From positions 1 to 64,000 of the forward strand of contig JADLED010000038.1 of the NCBI GenBank assembly GCA_020846335.1: 64,000 nucleotides of DNA, read 5' to 3'. Below the pieces are notes generated by a model that had not been told where the DNA came from, searched no databases, and was given only the letters and a program-made list of their open reading frames with translations. This document shows, piece after piece, positions 46,030 through 55,050 of this stretch. Each line of letters starts with the position of its first letter. Position 1 is the stretch's first letter. The stretch comes from Bacteroidia bacterium. Lineage in GTDB: Bacteria; Bacteroidota; Bacteroidia; B-17B0; Aurantibacillaceae. The position numbers and the translations under genes were made by a program.

Positions 46030-48009
46030 CTAGTTAACAATCACTTTTTTTGTAATGTTGGTATTGTTGTTTCCGGTTATTTTTAAAATATAAATGCCTT
46101 TTGGCAAGTCGTGTGTATTAAAACTAAACTCAGTTTCTTGTTGCTTCACCCAATCTCTTAACAGTTCCTGCACCAGTTTTCCCTGCGAGTCGTAAAGGCA
46201 AAAGCTCAGGTATTCCGGTTTTTTTAATTCAATTTTTACAAAATAAATAGTGAGCGCCGGATTCGGAAAAACAGAAGCCTTGTTGCTTTTGTCGCTGGTG
46301 GTTTCTTTAATTGCATTGTATTTCTGACGTTCAACAATTTGAGCCACCCAGGCAGCATGTGCCTTCGGGAAGCCCGAAGAGTGATTGTAGGAATAGTAGC
46401 CACTCATCCACACTTCGCCGGGATTGTTGTAGCGCCTTTGCGAACCTGAGTAATCGCCCCAACGTTCCTGACCCGAACTGAGTATGTTAATAAAAACAGA
46501 ACCGTCTTTAATTTTTAAACGTGGCGAAAAGTTACCTGAGCCGTCTGCCTGAATGGCCGAACAGCCCGGAAAGACAGTAGCAGAGCTATGATCGAATGTA
46601 ATAATGGATGAATTATCGGTTGAGGAGTTGCCCAAATAAGAAATGTTGGGATAAGCAATGTCAAAAGTATCGTTGGGCAAATAGTAGCCATTAATAACAG
46701 GATTAGCCGATTGAGGGTTATCAATGGTGCCGTAGTAAACGGTTACGTGGTTGTTGGCCGGATTATTGGTGTTGTGTACGTATTGTATTTTATTGTTTTC
46801 GATAAAAGCGCCAAGGTTTCGGGCATCGTTGGTGGCCAAAGAATTGGTAGCGTTGGGTTGAATGCCATCGGGAGGAAAATAATAAGGCTTTGGTGTTTTA
46901 AGCACTTTTACAGTAAGTGTTCCGGATGGTGCGCCAATAGTATCGGTAATGTTAACCAAAAACACAGTGTCGTTTTGAGTGGCCATGTTTCGGTTGGATA
47001 GGAAATACATGTTGGGTGAATACAGTTTGCTTCCACCTTTAACAGGGCAAAGGTTGCGAATGGCCTTGCCATTATACTTTATATTTGAGTGCAGCACCGA
47101 GCCAATTGAAGTTTTGCCGGCATAACCGCTGTCTTTTTTCATTTGCCAAATAATGGTTTCAACAAAACCCGTTTGCCATGGGCTGTTATTGGTAAGCAGA
47201 TTCACCGTTAAAAACAACTCCTTCTCAGTCATTGATATCATGGGATAATCCGTCCAAAGGGTGTTATTTAATGGATTTCCTGGCAACACATATAAATTCC
47301 ATTGCCCGTTAGGTTTGTTGGTTTTAGAAAATCCAACGATTACTCTGCTGGTGCTGTCTTCGTTGCCAACAAGGCACACCAACACAAAACGATCGGACTT
47401 TGGATCATACATTACCTTTGGGTCGTATTGCGAATTGCGTGTGTTTACTGCAAACTTAAAGCTGTAAAGCGATTTTGAGGCGTAAACGGAATCGTTGTTA
47501 ATGTCGCGAATATAAATTCTTGAGTTAATAACTGAAACCACCATACCCGAATCGGAAATGGCCATATCGTTATCGTTGGGAGTGGCCACATCAAAAGAAT
47601 TACCAACAAAACTTTGTCCCAATGCCGGAACCGTAATGGCGGCCGAACTTCTTTTTTGAGTGCTGCTGTTTATGTCCGAAGGAGGATAATTATATTTTTC
47701 AGGCACTTTTCCGGTATGCCTCGACATTTCCTGAGCCGAAAGGCCTGGTGCCAAATCCATTGTGTTGTCAGACAAATTAATGGTGGCGGTCTTTTTAATT
47801 TGAAAATACGTTTTTTTGGTAGTGGCCTGTGCCTCTGGTAAGGCCTGTTTTGGCAATTCGATTACCTGAGTTTTGGTGGGTTCGGTAATTTTAGCAGTGG
47901 TGCTGCTAAGTCCCCCTTTTATCGAAAAGTTAGTACTCTTTGCGTTCGGTTGTGCGAAACCACACAGGCTTAAAAAAACAACCGGTAAAAATGCTGTTTG
48001 TATTCTCAT
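46030..48009 (-). CDS. T9SS type A secreted protein with a possible beta-propeller body
   Basis: The 659-residue protein has a signal peptide (MRIQTAFLPVVFLSLCGFAQ) and an Ala/Lys/Thr-rich linker (to about 120). The central part (130-560) contains repeated motifs such as YDPKSDRFVLVCLVGNED and LWTDYPMISMTEKELFLTV. These look like blades of a surface beta-propeller, although this cannot be proved by eye. The C-terminus is a type A sorting domain (VFPNPALTIYFVKIELKKPE...YILKITGNNNTNITKKVIVN). It is probably cotranscribed with the large type B protein that starts 12 bases after it. Substrate or partner unknown. Confidence 0.82.
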   Translation of the reverse strand: MRIQTAFLPVVFLSLCGFAQPNAKSTNFSIKGGLSSTTAKITEPTKTQVIELPKQALPEAQATTKKTYFQIKKTATINLSDNTMDLAPGLSAQEMSRHTGKVPEKYNYPPSDINSSTQKRSSAAITVPALGQSFVGNSFDVATPNDNDMAISDSGMVVSVINSRIYIRDINNDSVYASKSLYSFKFAVNTRNSQYDPKVMYDPKSDRFVLVCLVGNEDSTSRVIVGFSKTNKPNGQWNLYVLPGNPLNNTLWTDYPMISMTEKELFLTVNLLTNNSPWQTGFVETIIWQMKKDSGYAGKTSIGSVLHSNIKYNGKAIRNLCPVKGGSKLYSPNMYFLSNRNMATQNDTVFLVNITDTIGAPSGTLTVKVLKTPKPYYFPPDGIQPNATNSLATNDARNLGAFIENNKIQYVHNTNNPANNHVTVYYGTIDNPQSANPVINGYYLPNDTFDIAYPNISYLGNSSTDNSSIITFDHSSATVFPGCSAIQADGSGNFSPRLKIKDGSVFINILSSGQERWGDYSGSQRRYNNPGEVWMSGYYSYNHSSGFPKAHAAWVAQIVERQKYNAIKETTSDKSNKASVFPNPALTIYFVKIELKKPEYLSFCLYDSQGKLVQELLRDWVKQQETEFSFNTHDLPKGIYILKITGNNNTNITKKVIVN

Positions 48010-48235
48010 AACTGGCTAAAAATAAAGCTGATTCCAGATATTAAATGTATGTAAAAAAACACCGCCAAACCAAGGTTTTTAGTTATTTAACGTAAAGATT
48101 GAGGTGTTATTGTAAAAAAGCGGGGTAAAGTTTATTTTTAGCGCAGCGTTTAATCGTCTTAGGTTCGCAGTGCTTTTGCCACACCTACTGCTAAATAAAT
48201 ACCTGAATTTTTAAGAGGGGTATTTATTTTTATAG

Positions 48236-48243
48236 TAATTTTG
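48236..48243 (+). promoter_or_regulatory. Putative -7 promoter element for kup
   Basis: TAATTTTG matches TAnnTTTG and lies 25 bases upstream of the kup ATG. A clean TTG at the -33 distance is not visible. The remaining intergenic sequence (48010-48230) shows nothing else I can assign. Confidence 0.4.
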
Positions 48244-48268
48244 ACTCCTGTTTTAAAATAGACCCCAA

Positions 48269-50221
48269 ATGGGACATTCACACAACGGCCACTCGAAAAT
48301 AACCTTTGCTGGCTTAATCGTAACTCTCGGAATTATTTACGGCGATATCGGAACCTCTCCGCTCTATGTAATGAGCGAAATTATTGGAAAGGGCGCCATT
48401 CAGGCCGACATTGTTAAAGGTGGACTGTCCTGCATCTTCTGGACCCTCACGCTTCAAACAACCGTAAAGTATGTTATTCTGACTCTAAGGGCCGACAACA
48501 AAGGTGAGGGTGGGATTTTTTCTCTATACACCCTTGTAAAAAGAACCCGCTTTAAATGGTTGTTGGTTACTGCCATTATTGGTGGTAGTGCACTTCTTGC
48601 CGACGGAATTATTACTCCTCCCATTTCGGTTGCTGCGGCTGTAGAAGGTTTGCGTTTCTTTAATGCAGAAATTAATACGGTGCCAATTGTTATAGGCATC
48701 TTGTTCGCCTTGTTTTTTATTCAGCAATTTGGTACCAGCTTTATTGGTAAATTTTTTGGTCCACTCATGATGCTCTGGTTTTTAATGCTCGGGATTTTGG
48801 GCGTTATTCAGCTTTCGGGCAATTGGGCAATTTTTTCGTCACTCAGCCCCTATTACGCCTATCACCTCTTAAGCACTCACCCATCAGGCATCCTTATTCT
48901 TGGTGCCGTTTTTTTATGTACCACCGGAGCCGAGGCTCTTTACTCCGATTTAGGGCATTGTGGCAAACAAAACATTCGCATTTCGTGGGTGTTTGTTAAA
49001 ACCACTTTGGTGTTAAACTATTTTGGTCAGGGCGCCTGGCTTATTTCGCACGAAGGACAAACGCTTGATTCCTTTAAATCAAGCAATCCGTTTTTTGCCA
49101 TGATGCCCGAAAGCTTTTTACCATACGGCATTATCATAGCTACCATAGCCGCGGTTATTGCATCGCAGGCCTTAATCAGTGGTTCGTTTAGTTTAATTAA
49201 CGAGGCCATGCGCTTAAATCTTTGGCCTAAAGTAAAGGTTAAATACCCTTCTGTTTTAAAAGGGCAATTGTATATCCCATCGCTTAACTGGTTGCTTTTA
49301 GGCGGTTGCATAGGTATTGTATTGTATTTCCGCGAATCGTCGAACATGGGCGCTGCTTATGGTTTGGCCATTGTACTGTGCATGCTCATGACCACCACCC
49401 TGCTCAATTTTTACATGCACATGAAGCGGTATAACAAATTATTTATTTACAGCATTATAACCGTTTACATAATCATTGAACTGGCCTTTTTAACTGCCAA
49501 CCTCAGCAAGTTCTTTAATGGCGGTTGGATTACTTTGCTAATTGCCATGGTGTTAATGACCGTGATGACCGTTTGGTACCTTGCCAAAAAAATCAGGCAG
49601 CGCTACGTTGACCTGGTTAAACTGGCCGATCATCCGGGTAAACTGGTGGATTTAAGCAACGACAATTCCATTCCAAAATATGCTACCCATTTGGTTTACA
49701 TGACCGGTGCCAACAACCCTGAAGAAATTGAATCAAAGGTTATTTATTCCATTCTTCAAAAAAGACCGAAACGCGCCGATGTGTATTGGTTTGTACACGT
49801 TGATGTAATGGACGAACCTTACCGTATGGAATATAAGGTGACTCACATTGCCGCCGATGACATTATTCGCGTTGACTTTAGGTTGGGCTTTAGGGTAGCA
49901 CCTAAAATTAATCTGATGTTTAGAAAAGTGGTGGAAGATTTGGTGAAAAACAAAGAGGTGGACATTACCAGCCGCTACGAATCGTTGAATAAAAACAACA
50001 TTATTGGCGACTTTAAATTTGTGGTACTCGAAAAGTTTTTGTCTTACGACAACGAATTACCTTTCTTTGAAAAACTGATTTTGAATACCTACTTTGTGTT
50101 AAAACATTTTAGTTTAAGCGAAGCGCGTGCTTTTGGTTTGGATAGTAGTTCGGTAAAAATTGAAAAATACCCTATGATAATCAGCCCGCCAAAAGACCTG
50201 AATTTGAGGCGAATTTCTTAG
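48269..50221 (+). CDS. kup: Potassium uptake transporter, KUP/HAK family
   Basis: Kup imports K+ driven by the proton gradient. The 650-residue protein has the invariant GDIGTSPLY at residues 25-33 in the first membrane helix, preceded by LIVTLGIIY. About twelve membrane segments follow up to about residue 450, including GSALLADGIITPPISVAAAVEG and CTTGAEALYSDLGHCG, which are family signatures. The last ~200 residues form a soluble cytoplasmic domain (DVYWFVHVDVMDEPYRMEYK). Length and motifs indicate a complete, functional transporter. A terminator hairpin follows. Confidence 0.95.
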   Translation: MGHSHNGHSKITFAGLIVTLGIIYGDIGTSPLYVMSEIIGKGAIQADIVKGGLSCIFWTLTLQTTVKYVILTLRADNKGEGGIFSLYTLVKRTRFKWLLVTAIIGGSALLADGIITPPISVAAAVEGLRFFNAEINTVPIVIGILFALFFIQQFGTSFIGKFFGPLMMLWFLMLGILGVIQLSGNWAIFSSLSPYYAYHLLSTHPSGILILGAVFLCTTGAEALYSDLGHCGKQNIRISWVFVKTTLVLNYFGQGAWLISHEGQTLDSFKSSNPFFAMMPESFLPYGIIIATIAAVIASQALISGSFSLINEAMRLNLWPKVKVKYPSVLKGQLYIPSLNWLLLGGCIGIVLYFRESSNMGAAYGLAIVLCMLMTTTLLNFYMHMKRYNKLFIYSIITVYIIIELAFLTANLSKFFNGGWITLLIAMVLMTVMTVWYLAKKIRQRYVDLVKLADHPGKLVDLSNDNSIPKYATHLVYMTGANNPEEIESKVIYSILQKRPKRADVYWFVHVDVMDEPYRMEYKVTHIAADDIIRVDFRLGFRVAPKINLMFRKVVEDLVKNKEVDITSRYESLNKNNIIGDFKFVVLEKFLSYDNELPFFEKLILNTYFVLKHFSLSEARAFGLDSSSVKIEKYPMIISPPKDLNLRRIS

Positions 50222-50243
50222 TATTTGTTGTTTAGTAATAATT

Positions 50244-50279
50244 AAGCCGCCTCCATTTTCTGAAGGCGGCTTTCTCTTT
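50244..50279 (+). terminator. Terminator after kup
   Basis: A perfect 9-bp stem AAGCCGCCT/AGGCGGCTT (50244-50252 with 50264-50272) with an 11-base loop is followed by a pyrimidine-rich run (TCTCTTTC). It starts 22 bases after the kup stop. The T-tract is interrupted by C, so efficiency is uncertain. Confidence 0.75.
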
Positions 50280-50482
50280 CTTATTAATTCTTTTTTAAAT
50301 CTCTTGATACTTCACTGGAATGTTCATAACATTATCATCGTTATAGTAATGCTTACTTAATCTTCCGAAGAGCCCCACAAGGTTAAATAGCAACGCGCAT
50401 TCATACCATAAACTCTATCATGACACAGGAAAAATTCCAAATGATTACTGCGACACCAATAAATTACTTTTGAAGTACTTTA

Positions 50483-51280
50483 CTAAATAAAATAACTTAA
50501 ACCCAGGCCCCACCATGGTCGGGAGTACCTCATCCGAAAACTAAAATTTCTAAACACTGTTACTTCGTACTGACGTTTACCAGAAACTAATCTGTAAGAT
50601 AGTGTGGGGCGATAAGATACGCCTGCGCCGGCACTCGCATCCAACAATGATTCTCCCATTAAAGAATTCTTACTTACAGTATTTATTGGCGCAACTTCTG
50701 TTTGTGTGTTATTCAGATACACGTATGGGTTTCCTGCAGGGTAATTGGTGTAGGTTGTTGTTACTGAGTTGCCCCGTTCGGAACCGACAGTAAGAAGATG
50801 TGCATGTAAAATTAGGAAGTTGCCTAAATAGAATTTTTCTGAGAGTTTTCTCCTAATTCCAATTTCGGCACTCATTAGGTAAATTGTTTCTCGAACGTCA
50901 ACATCTCGATCGGTATATTTACCTTCATACCATCCTGAGCTTTGATTCTCAGGTGAATGAATTATATGTTTATATTGATTTTGAGTAATTGAAAATGCCG
51001 CACCATAAACAAATTTTCTTTTGGTTTTTTTGCCTGTTATGCTGTTTATGCTCAAATAGAGTCCTGGCTTAATTAACCTTGGGTTTCCCAAGGGATTTAT
51101 CTGTTCATAGTAACCGCTGCGGCCAAAACTTCCATAAAGCTCTTCATGCTGGGAATAGGCTTTATTAAGAATTAATGAGCAATTAATATAAATACGGTCT
51201 TTCTTTATCGTATCTACTTGTGCCGAAAAAAAATTACACAAAAGAATGAGAGCACTAATTATCCAATTTTTTAGTTTCAT
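50483..51280 (-). CDS. Exported protein of unknown function, tandem paralog A
   Basis: The 265-residue protein has a signal peptide (MKLKNWIISALILLCNFFSAQ). The mature part alternates polar and hydrophobic residues, as in outer-membrane beta-barrels: INCSLILNKAYSQHEELYG, FVYGAAFSITQNQYKHI, LMSAEIGIRRKLSEKFYLGNF and VTVFRNFSFRMRYSRPWWGLGLSYFI at the very end. The final aromatic residue favours a barrel, but the family is unknown to me. The C-terminal 27 residues resemble the end of the next gene (FRNFALSRRTSVPLWGIGINY), and other shared blocks make the two clear paralogs. Neither has an identifiable partner gene. Confidence 0.7.
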   Translation of the reverse strand: MKLKNWIISALILLCNFFSAQVDTIKKDRIYINCSLILNKAYSQHEELYGSFGRSGYYEQINPLGNPRLIKPGLYLSINSITGKKTKRKFVYGAAFSITQNQYKHIIHSPENQSSGWYEGKYTDRDVDVRETIYLMSAEIGIRRKLSEKFYLGNFLILHAHLLTVGSERGNSVTTTYTNYPAGNPYVYLNNTQTEVAPINTVSKNSLMGESLLDASAGAGVSYRPTLSYRLVSGKRQYEVTVFRNFSFRMRYSRPWWGLGLSYFI

Positions 51281-51391
51281 AAATTATAAGAGCTAAATGC
51301 ACCTGTTTTCCAATATTTGCTTTCGTTTTTGGCAACGATTCTAATTATTCATACTTACTTGATTCTCGTCTCAGTTGGCCAAACTATAAAT

Positions 51392-52231
51392 TTATTTATC
51401 ATCCGGTTTTCCCAAATGGTAGTTAATTCCTATCCCCCACAAAGGCACACTTGTGCGACGGGAAAGTGCAAAGTTTCTGAACACCATTGCTTCAAATGTT
51501 GATTTCCTGTACTTTACCTTAACAAACAAAACAAGCCTGTAACAAGCCAAATTATTTTGCGAACGGGTTCCATCAATGTTAGTTATTTTTTGATTGATTG
51601 GAGTTGTTTCTGAATATGAGAAATTTGAATAATTATTGTACCAATACTCACTCAAATTTCCTGTTACTTTTTCGGTTCTTTTAATTGTAGATTGAATGAT
51701 GAATAAGTGAGATATCGAAAAAGGATAAAACAATTGTCGTTTCAATCCAAGTTCAAAATTAAGCGCAAGCAGCCTTCCATAAACATCTACATTGCTATTG
51801 CTCGTCCTATAAGCACTTGGGAACCGGCTTGAGAAATAAGGCTCTGAATCAGTTGAAATGTATTTATATTGATATTCCGTGTGCGCAACACTTAAGCCTA
51901 CCACCAGTTTCCTTTGTCCTTTTCCAAGCAAAGTGTTAAGCCCACACCAAAAGCCAGGTAAAATAACATCCGACCCGAGTAGCGAAGTTTCCTCTCTTGA
52001 AAAATGTCCCTGATTATCAGATGGCATTTCAAAATGAGAGTAGGCCCTGTTTAATATTAAGCCCCCGTTTGCAGAAAAATGGAAAAATTTGCGAGGCACC
52101 ACATTCCCAAAACCTCCACTGGACCGGGTGCTGTTTTGAGCCAAACTAAACTCAAAAATAAGAAGAATGCCAAAAATTATTTTAGAATAGGTTTTCAAAT
52201 TACTATACTCAAATATAGTAATTTTCCTCAA
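51392..52231 (-). CDS. Exported protein of unknown function, tandem paralog B
   Basis: The 279-residue frame starts at ATG 52231. An in-frame TTG at 52198 gives 268 residues with a shorter, cleaner signal peptide (KTYSKIIFGILLIFEFSLAQ), and a -7 element lies between the two starts. The mature part shares with paralog A the LNRAYSHFE/LNKAYSQHE block, the VAHTEYQYKYI/ITQNQYKHI block, the LNFELGLKRQLF/MSAEIGIRRKLS block and the closing VFRNF...PLWGIGINY. The alternating pattern suggests a small outer-membrane barrel. Function unknown. purH ends just upstream and is not obviously related. Confidence 0.7.
   Translation of the reverse strand: MRKITIFEYSNLKTYSKIIFGILLIFEFSLAQNSTRSSGGFGNVVPRKFFHFSANGGLILNRAYSHFEMPSDNQGHFSREETSLLGSDVILPGFWCGLNTLLGKGQRKLVVGLSVAHTEYQYKYISTDSEPYFSSRFPSAYRTSNSNVDVYGRLLALNFELGLKRQLFYPFSISHLFIIQSTIKRTEKVTGNLSEYWYNNYSNFSYSETTPINQKITNIDGTRSQNNLACYRLVLFVKVKYRKSTFEAMVFRNFALSRRTSVPLWGIGINYHLGKPDDK
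52199..52222. promoter_or_regulatory. Perfect 9-bp inverted repeat over a -7 element
   Basis: ATTACTATA (52199-52207) and TATAGTAAT (52214-52222) are exact inverted copies with a 6-base spacer. The minus-strand -7 element TATATTTG (52210-52217) lies within the repeat. It could be an operator for paralog B, or a hairpin in the 5' end of its transcript. Confidence 0.4.
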
Positions 52232-52236
52232 ATAAC

Positions 52237-53763
52237 CTAATGTTTAAAGTGTCTTGTTCCGGTCATCACCATGCTCATGCCATTGACATCGCAGTAAGCA
52301 ATGCTTTCTTTGTCTTTTATAGAGCCGCCTGGCTGCACTACCGCACGAATGCCTGCGTTGTGTGCAATTTCAACACAATCCGGAAAAGGGAAAAAGGCAT
52401 CGCTCGCCATTACCGCACCGTTTAAATCAAAGCCAAAACTTTGTGCCTTGGCAATGGCTTGTCGGAGTGCGTCCACTCGCGAGGTTTGACCGGTTCCGCT
52501 GGCAAGTAATTGTCCGTTTTTAGCCAACACAATGGTATTGGATTTTGTGTGCTTAACCAGTTTGTTGGCAAACAATAAATCTTTTATTTCAGAAGCATTA
52601 GGTGTTAACTTAGTGGCAGGTTTTAAATCTGCTTCGGTTTCGGTTCTTAAATCCTTATCCTGTTCAATCACGCCGTTTAAAAGTGTTCTGAAGGCGATTT
52701 TACTTAACGCCACTTTGTTTTGCACCAGTAAAATGCGGTTGGGCTTCGATTTTAAAAGTTCCAGAGCATCGTCATTATAAGCCGGAGCAATTACCACCTC
52801 ACAAAACAATTTGTTTACTTCGTTGGCAGTGGCAATATCAATAGGGCGATTGGCAATTAAAATTCCGCCAAAGGCCGAAACAGGGTCACCAGCCAAAGCA
52901 TCCACGTAAGCCTGATGAATGCTGCTGCGCGAAGCCACACCACAGGCGTTGTTGTGTTTTAAAATGGCAAAAGTTGGCTCTTCAAAATCGGCAATAAGAT
53001 TAACGGCCGCATCCACATCTAACAAGTTGTTATAGGAAAGCTCCTTGCCATTTAATTTGGTAAACATGGCGTCCAGATTGCCGTAAAACGTTCCCTTTTG
53101 GTGCGGATTTTCACCGTAACGTAATACCTGACTTTGTTGTATGCTTTGTTTAAACTGAGGAATGTTTTCGCTTTGATTAAAGTAGTTGAAGATGGCGCTG
53201 TCGTAATGCGAGGAGGTGGCAAAAGCCTTTGCAGCAAAGTGTTTACGGTCTGATAAATCGGTAGCGCCGTTTTTACTTTCGAGCAGGTTTAATAATTCGG
53301 AGTAGTCGTTACGTGAAGACACAATCACCACATCGTTAAAGTTTTTTGCTGCCGCGCGTATTAAGGAAATGCCCCCAATGTCAATTTTTTCGATGGTATC
53401 TTCTTCCGATGCTTTGGCCGCAACGGTTTCTTCAAAAGGATACAAATCCACAATTACTAAATCAATGTCGGGGATATTGTGTTGTGCCTTTTCTTTTTTA
53501 TCAGAATCGTTGTCTCTGCGGTTCAATATCCCACCAAATATAGCAGGGTGCAGGGTTTTTACACGTCCGCCAAAAATTTCGGGATAGGTGGTTACCGAAT
53601 CCACCGCCGTTACAGGTATGTTTAATTTTTCGATGAAGGAAAGGGTTCCGCCAGTGCTGTATAATTTTACATTAAGGCTGTGTAGCTTTTTTATAATTGG
53701 CTCCAGATTATCTTTGTAATACACCGATACCAGTGCGCTTTTAATCGATTTTGATTGGCTCAT
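52237..53763 (-). CDS. purH: Bifunctional AICAR transformylase/IMP cyclohydrolase
   Basis: PurH performs the last two steps of IMP synthesis. I use ATG 53763 (508 residues). The frame extends to a TTG at 53781, but that codon overlaps the promoter's -7 element. The N-terminal IMP cyclohydrolase (MGS-like) domain shows KSALVSVYYKDNLEPI, LYSTGGTLSFIEKLNIPVT and GGRVKTLHPAIFGGIL. The C-terminal transformylase contains LRYGENPHQKG, ILKHNNACGVAS and DAFFPFPDCVE. All the conserved blocks are present. It is monocistronic, with its own -7 element. Confidence 0.96.
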   Translation of the reverse strand: MSQSKSIKSALVSVYYKDNLEPIIKKLHSLNVKLYSTGGTLSFIEKLNIPVTAVDSVTTYPEIFGGRVKTLHPAIFGGILNRRDNDSDKKEKAQHNIPDIDLVIVDLYPFEETVAAKASEEDTIEKIDIGGISLIRAAAKNFNDVVIVSSRNDYSELLNLLESKNGATDLSDRKHFAAKAFATSSHYDSAIFNYFNQSENIPQFKQSIQQSQVLRYGENPHQKGTFYGNLDAMFTKLNGKELSYNNLLDVDAAVNLIADFEEPTFAILKHNNACGVASRSSIHQAYVDALAGDPVSAFGGILIANRPIDIATANEVNKLFCEVVIAPAYNDDALELLKSKPNRILLVQNKVALSKIAFRTLLNGVIEQDKDLRTETEADLKPATKLTPNASEIKDLLFANKLVKHTKSNTIVLAKNGQLLASGTGQTSRVDALRQAIAKAQSFGFDLNGAVMASDAFFPFPDCVEIAHNAGIRAVVQPGGSIKDKESIAYCDVNGMSMVMTGTRHFKH

Positions 53764-53778
53764 TTTAGTAATAAAGCG

Positions 53779-53786
53779 CAAAGATA
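53779..53786 (-). promoter_or_regulatory. Putative -7 promoter element for purH
   Basis: The minus strand reads TATCTTTG, an exact TAnnTTTG match. It places transcription start about 9 bases before ATG 53763 and makes the upstream TTG (53781) an unlikely start codon. Confidence 0.45.
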
Positions 53787-53838
53787 CTTTAAGAATTTGA
53801 AAAGAAGGGAGATGTTTAAAAAGTTTGAAAAAGAAGGA

Positions 53839-54228
53839 TTATTTCTCCTCTGTCATACGTGCCTCCAGCCATTTTACCGCCACAGCCCTGTCTTCAAAAA
53901 AGCGGGTGGTTACTTTTGGCCGGTTTACTTTTATAAAAAGATTGCCTAAAATGTTAATGGCCAAGCGCTTGCTAACCACGGCCAGGGCCTTTACTTTATC
54001 CCCATATTTTTCTGAAGCCACTGCCCGCCTTGCCTCCAAAGAGGCCTCGCTGTTTTCTTCGCTTTCAAGTAAAACAAAATAGCAACTAAGCGGCATTAAT
54101 TTTTGAGTTTGTTCATAAGACTCCCAAACATCTTCCGGCTGCGCCACGCAGTCTTTTTTTACGGTAATTTCTTTTAAGCCGTTTTCGTGCAGGCAAATGC
54201 GTAGTGCGTTAGTTTCAAATTCTTTCAT
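53839..54228 (-). CDS. Small cytoplasmic protein, STAS/SpoIIAA-like
   Basis: I use ATG 54228 (129 residues). The protein has no signal peptide or membrane segment. Alternating strands and helices fit a SpoIIAA/STAS-like fold: FETNALRICLHENGLKEITV, MPLSCYFVLLESEEN, ARRAVASEKYGDKVKALAVV and a C-terminal RFFEDRAVAVKWLEAR, the last being typical of such single-domain proteins in Bacteroidota. The fold assignment is tentative and the cellular role unknown. It is divergent from the neighbouring lipoprotein gene, with 45 bases between the two starts, so both promoters must share or overlap a short region. Confidence 0.65.
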   Translation of the reverse strand: MKEFETNALRICLHENGLKEITVKKDCVAQPEDVWESYEQTQKLMPLSCYFVLLESEENSEASLEARRAVASEKYGDKVKALAVVSKRLAINILGNLFIKVNRPKVTTRFFEDRAVAVKWLEARMTEEK

Positions 54229-54273
54229 ATTACCGATATATAGCAAATCCAGCCTAAAATTAATACTTTTAAT

Positions 54274-55047
54274 ATGTTTATGGCCAGGAAAACCTGTATT
54301 GTTGTTTTATTATTTCTATTCGTATGCAGCTGTTCTGTTACAAAAAGGAAATATATGCATGGTTGGCATATTGAAAAATTATTTAATAAAACCCCTACAA
54401 TTGCCAAAAATCAAAAGCCTTCTGTTAATGAAAGAAAAAATCTAACCGAAAAAACGGCCAGTGTCACATTATTAAAAACAGCAAACCATCATCAAAGCGA
54501 CACAATTGAGAAAACAGAATCAACATTTTCAGGTATAAAAAAAGACTTTGCTTTTGAACGTGGTATAAATTTGACAGAAAAAAAAGACTTTGAAAAAAAA
54601 CCAGGCATTATAAATCAAGTCATCAAAAAAGTTTCTTTAAAAAATCAGGACAAAGTTTCAAATAATGGACTTCACCTCCTGATTGTTTATTCTCTTTTAA
54701 TTTTAGGATTAGCCTTATTAGCACTTGTAATAACATCGTTAATTAATGCATGGGGAATAGCCGTATTATTATTTTTAGCCGGAGTCTTCTGTCTGGCTCT
54801 TTCTATAGCAGCGAGTATTAGCTTTTTAAACGATATCCGTGAAGAAAAATCCTCTGACATTAAATGGCCCTATAAAATCATCATAGCTTTTGGCGCAATG
54901 ATTCTGTCGCTGCTCATCACAGGTATTCTCATTCTCATGCTTTATTTAATCATTTTTGATCCGCCAATTTTAACCATCGTCCTTTCAGCCTCAATTTGCT
55001 TTATTGTGTGTATGATTATTTTGCTGAGCCCTTTACTTTCGGACTAA
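54274..55047 (+). CDS. Lipoprotein with C-terminal membrane segments, function unknown
   Basis: The 257-residue protein starts with a lipobox (VLLFLFVCSCSVTKRKY) and the KRxYMxGWHIE pattern often seen in Bacteroidota lipoproteins. A low-complexity, Lys/Ser/Thr-rich linker of ~95 residues leads to four hydrophobic segments from about residue 130. They are LLIVYSLLILGLALLALVIT, WGIAVLLFLAGVFCLALSI, KIIIAFGAMILSLLITGI and ILTIVLSASICFIVCMIIL. A lipid-anchored start with a polytopic end is an unusual combination. The region is richer in A+T than its neighbours. It is convergent with metH and divergent from the STAS-like gene. Function unknown. Confidence 0.7.
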   Translation: MFMARKTCIVVLLFLFVCSCSVTKRKYMHGWHIEKLFNKTPTIAKNQKPSVNERKNLTEKTASVTLLKTANHHQSDTIEKTESTFSGIKKDFAFERGINLTEKKDFEKKPGIINQVIKKVSLKNQDKVSNNGLHLLIVYSLLILGLALLALVITSLINAWGIAVLLFLAGVFCLALSIAASISFLNDIREEKSSDIKWPYKIIIAFGAMILSLLITGILILMLYLIIFDPPILTIVLSASICFIVCMIILLSPLLSD

Positions 55048-55050
55048 TTC

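Noticed and set aside
48130..48200. tRNA-like stretch (GGTTCGCAGTGC) before kup
   Set aside because: No cloverleaf could be formed around it and no CCA end or matching acceptor stem is present.
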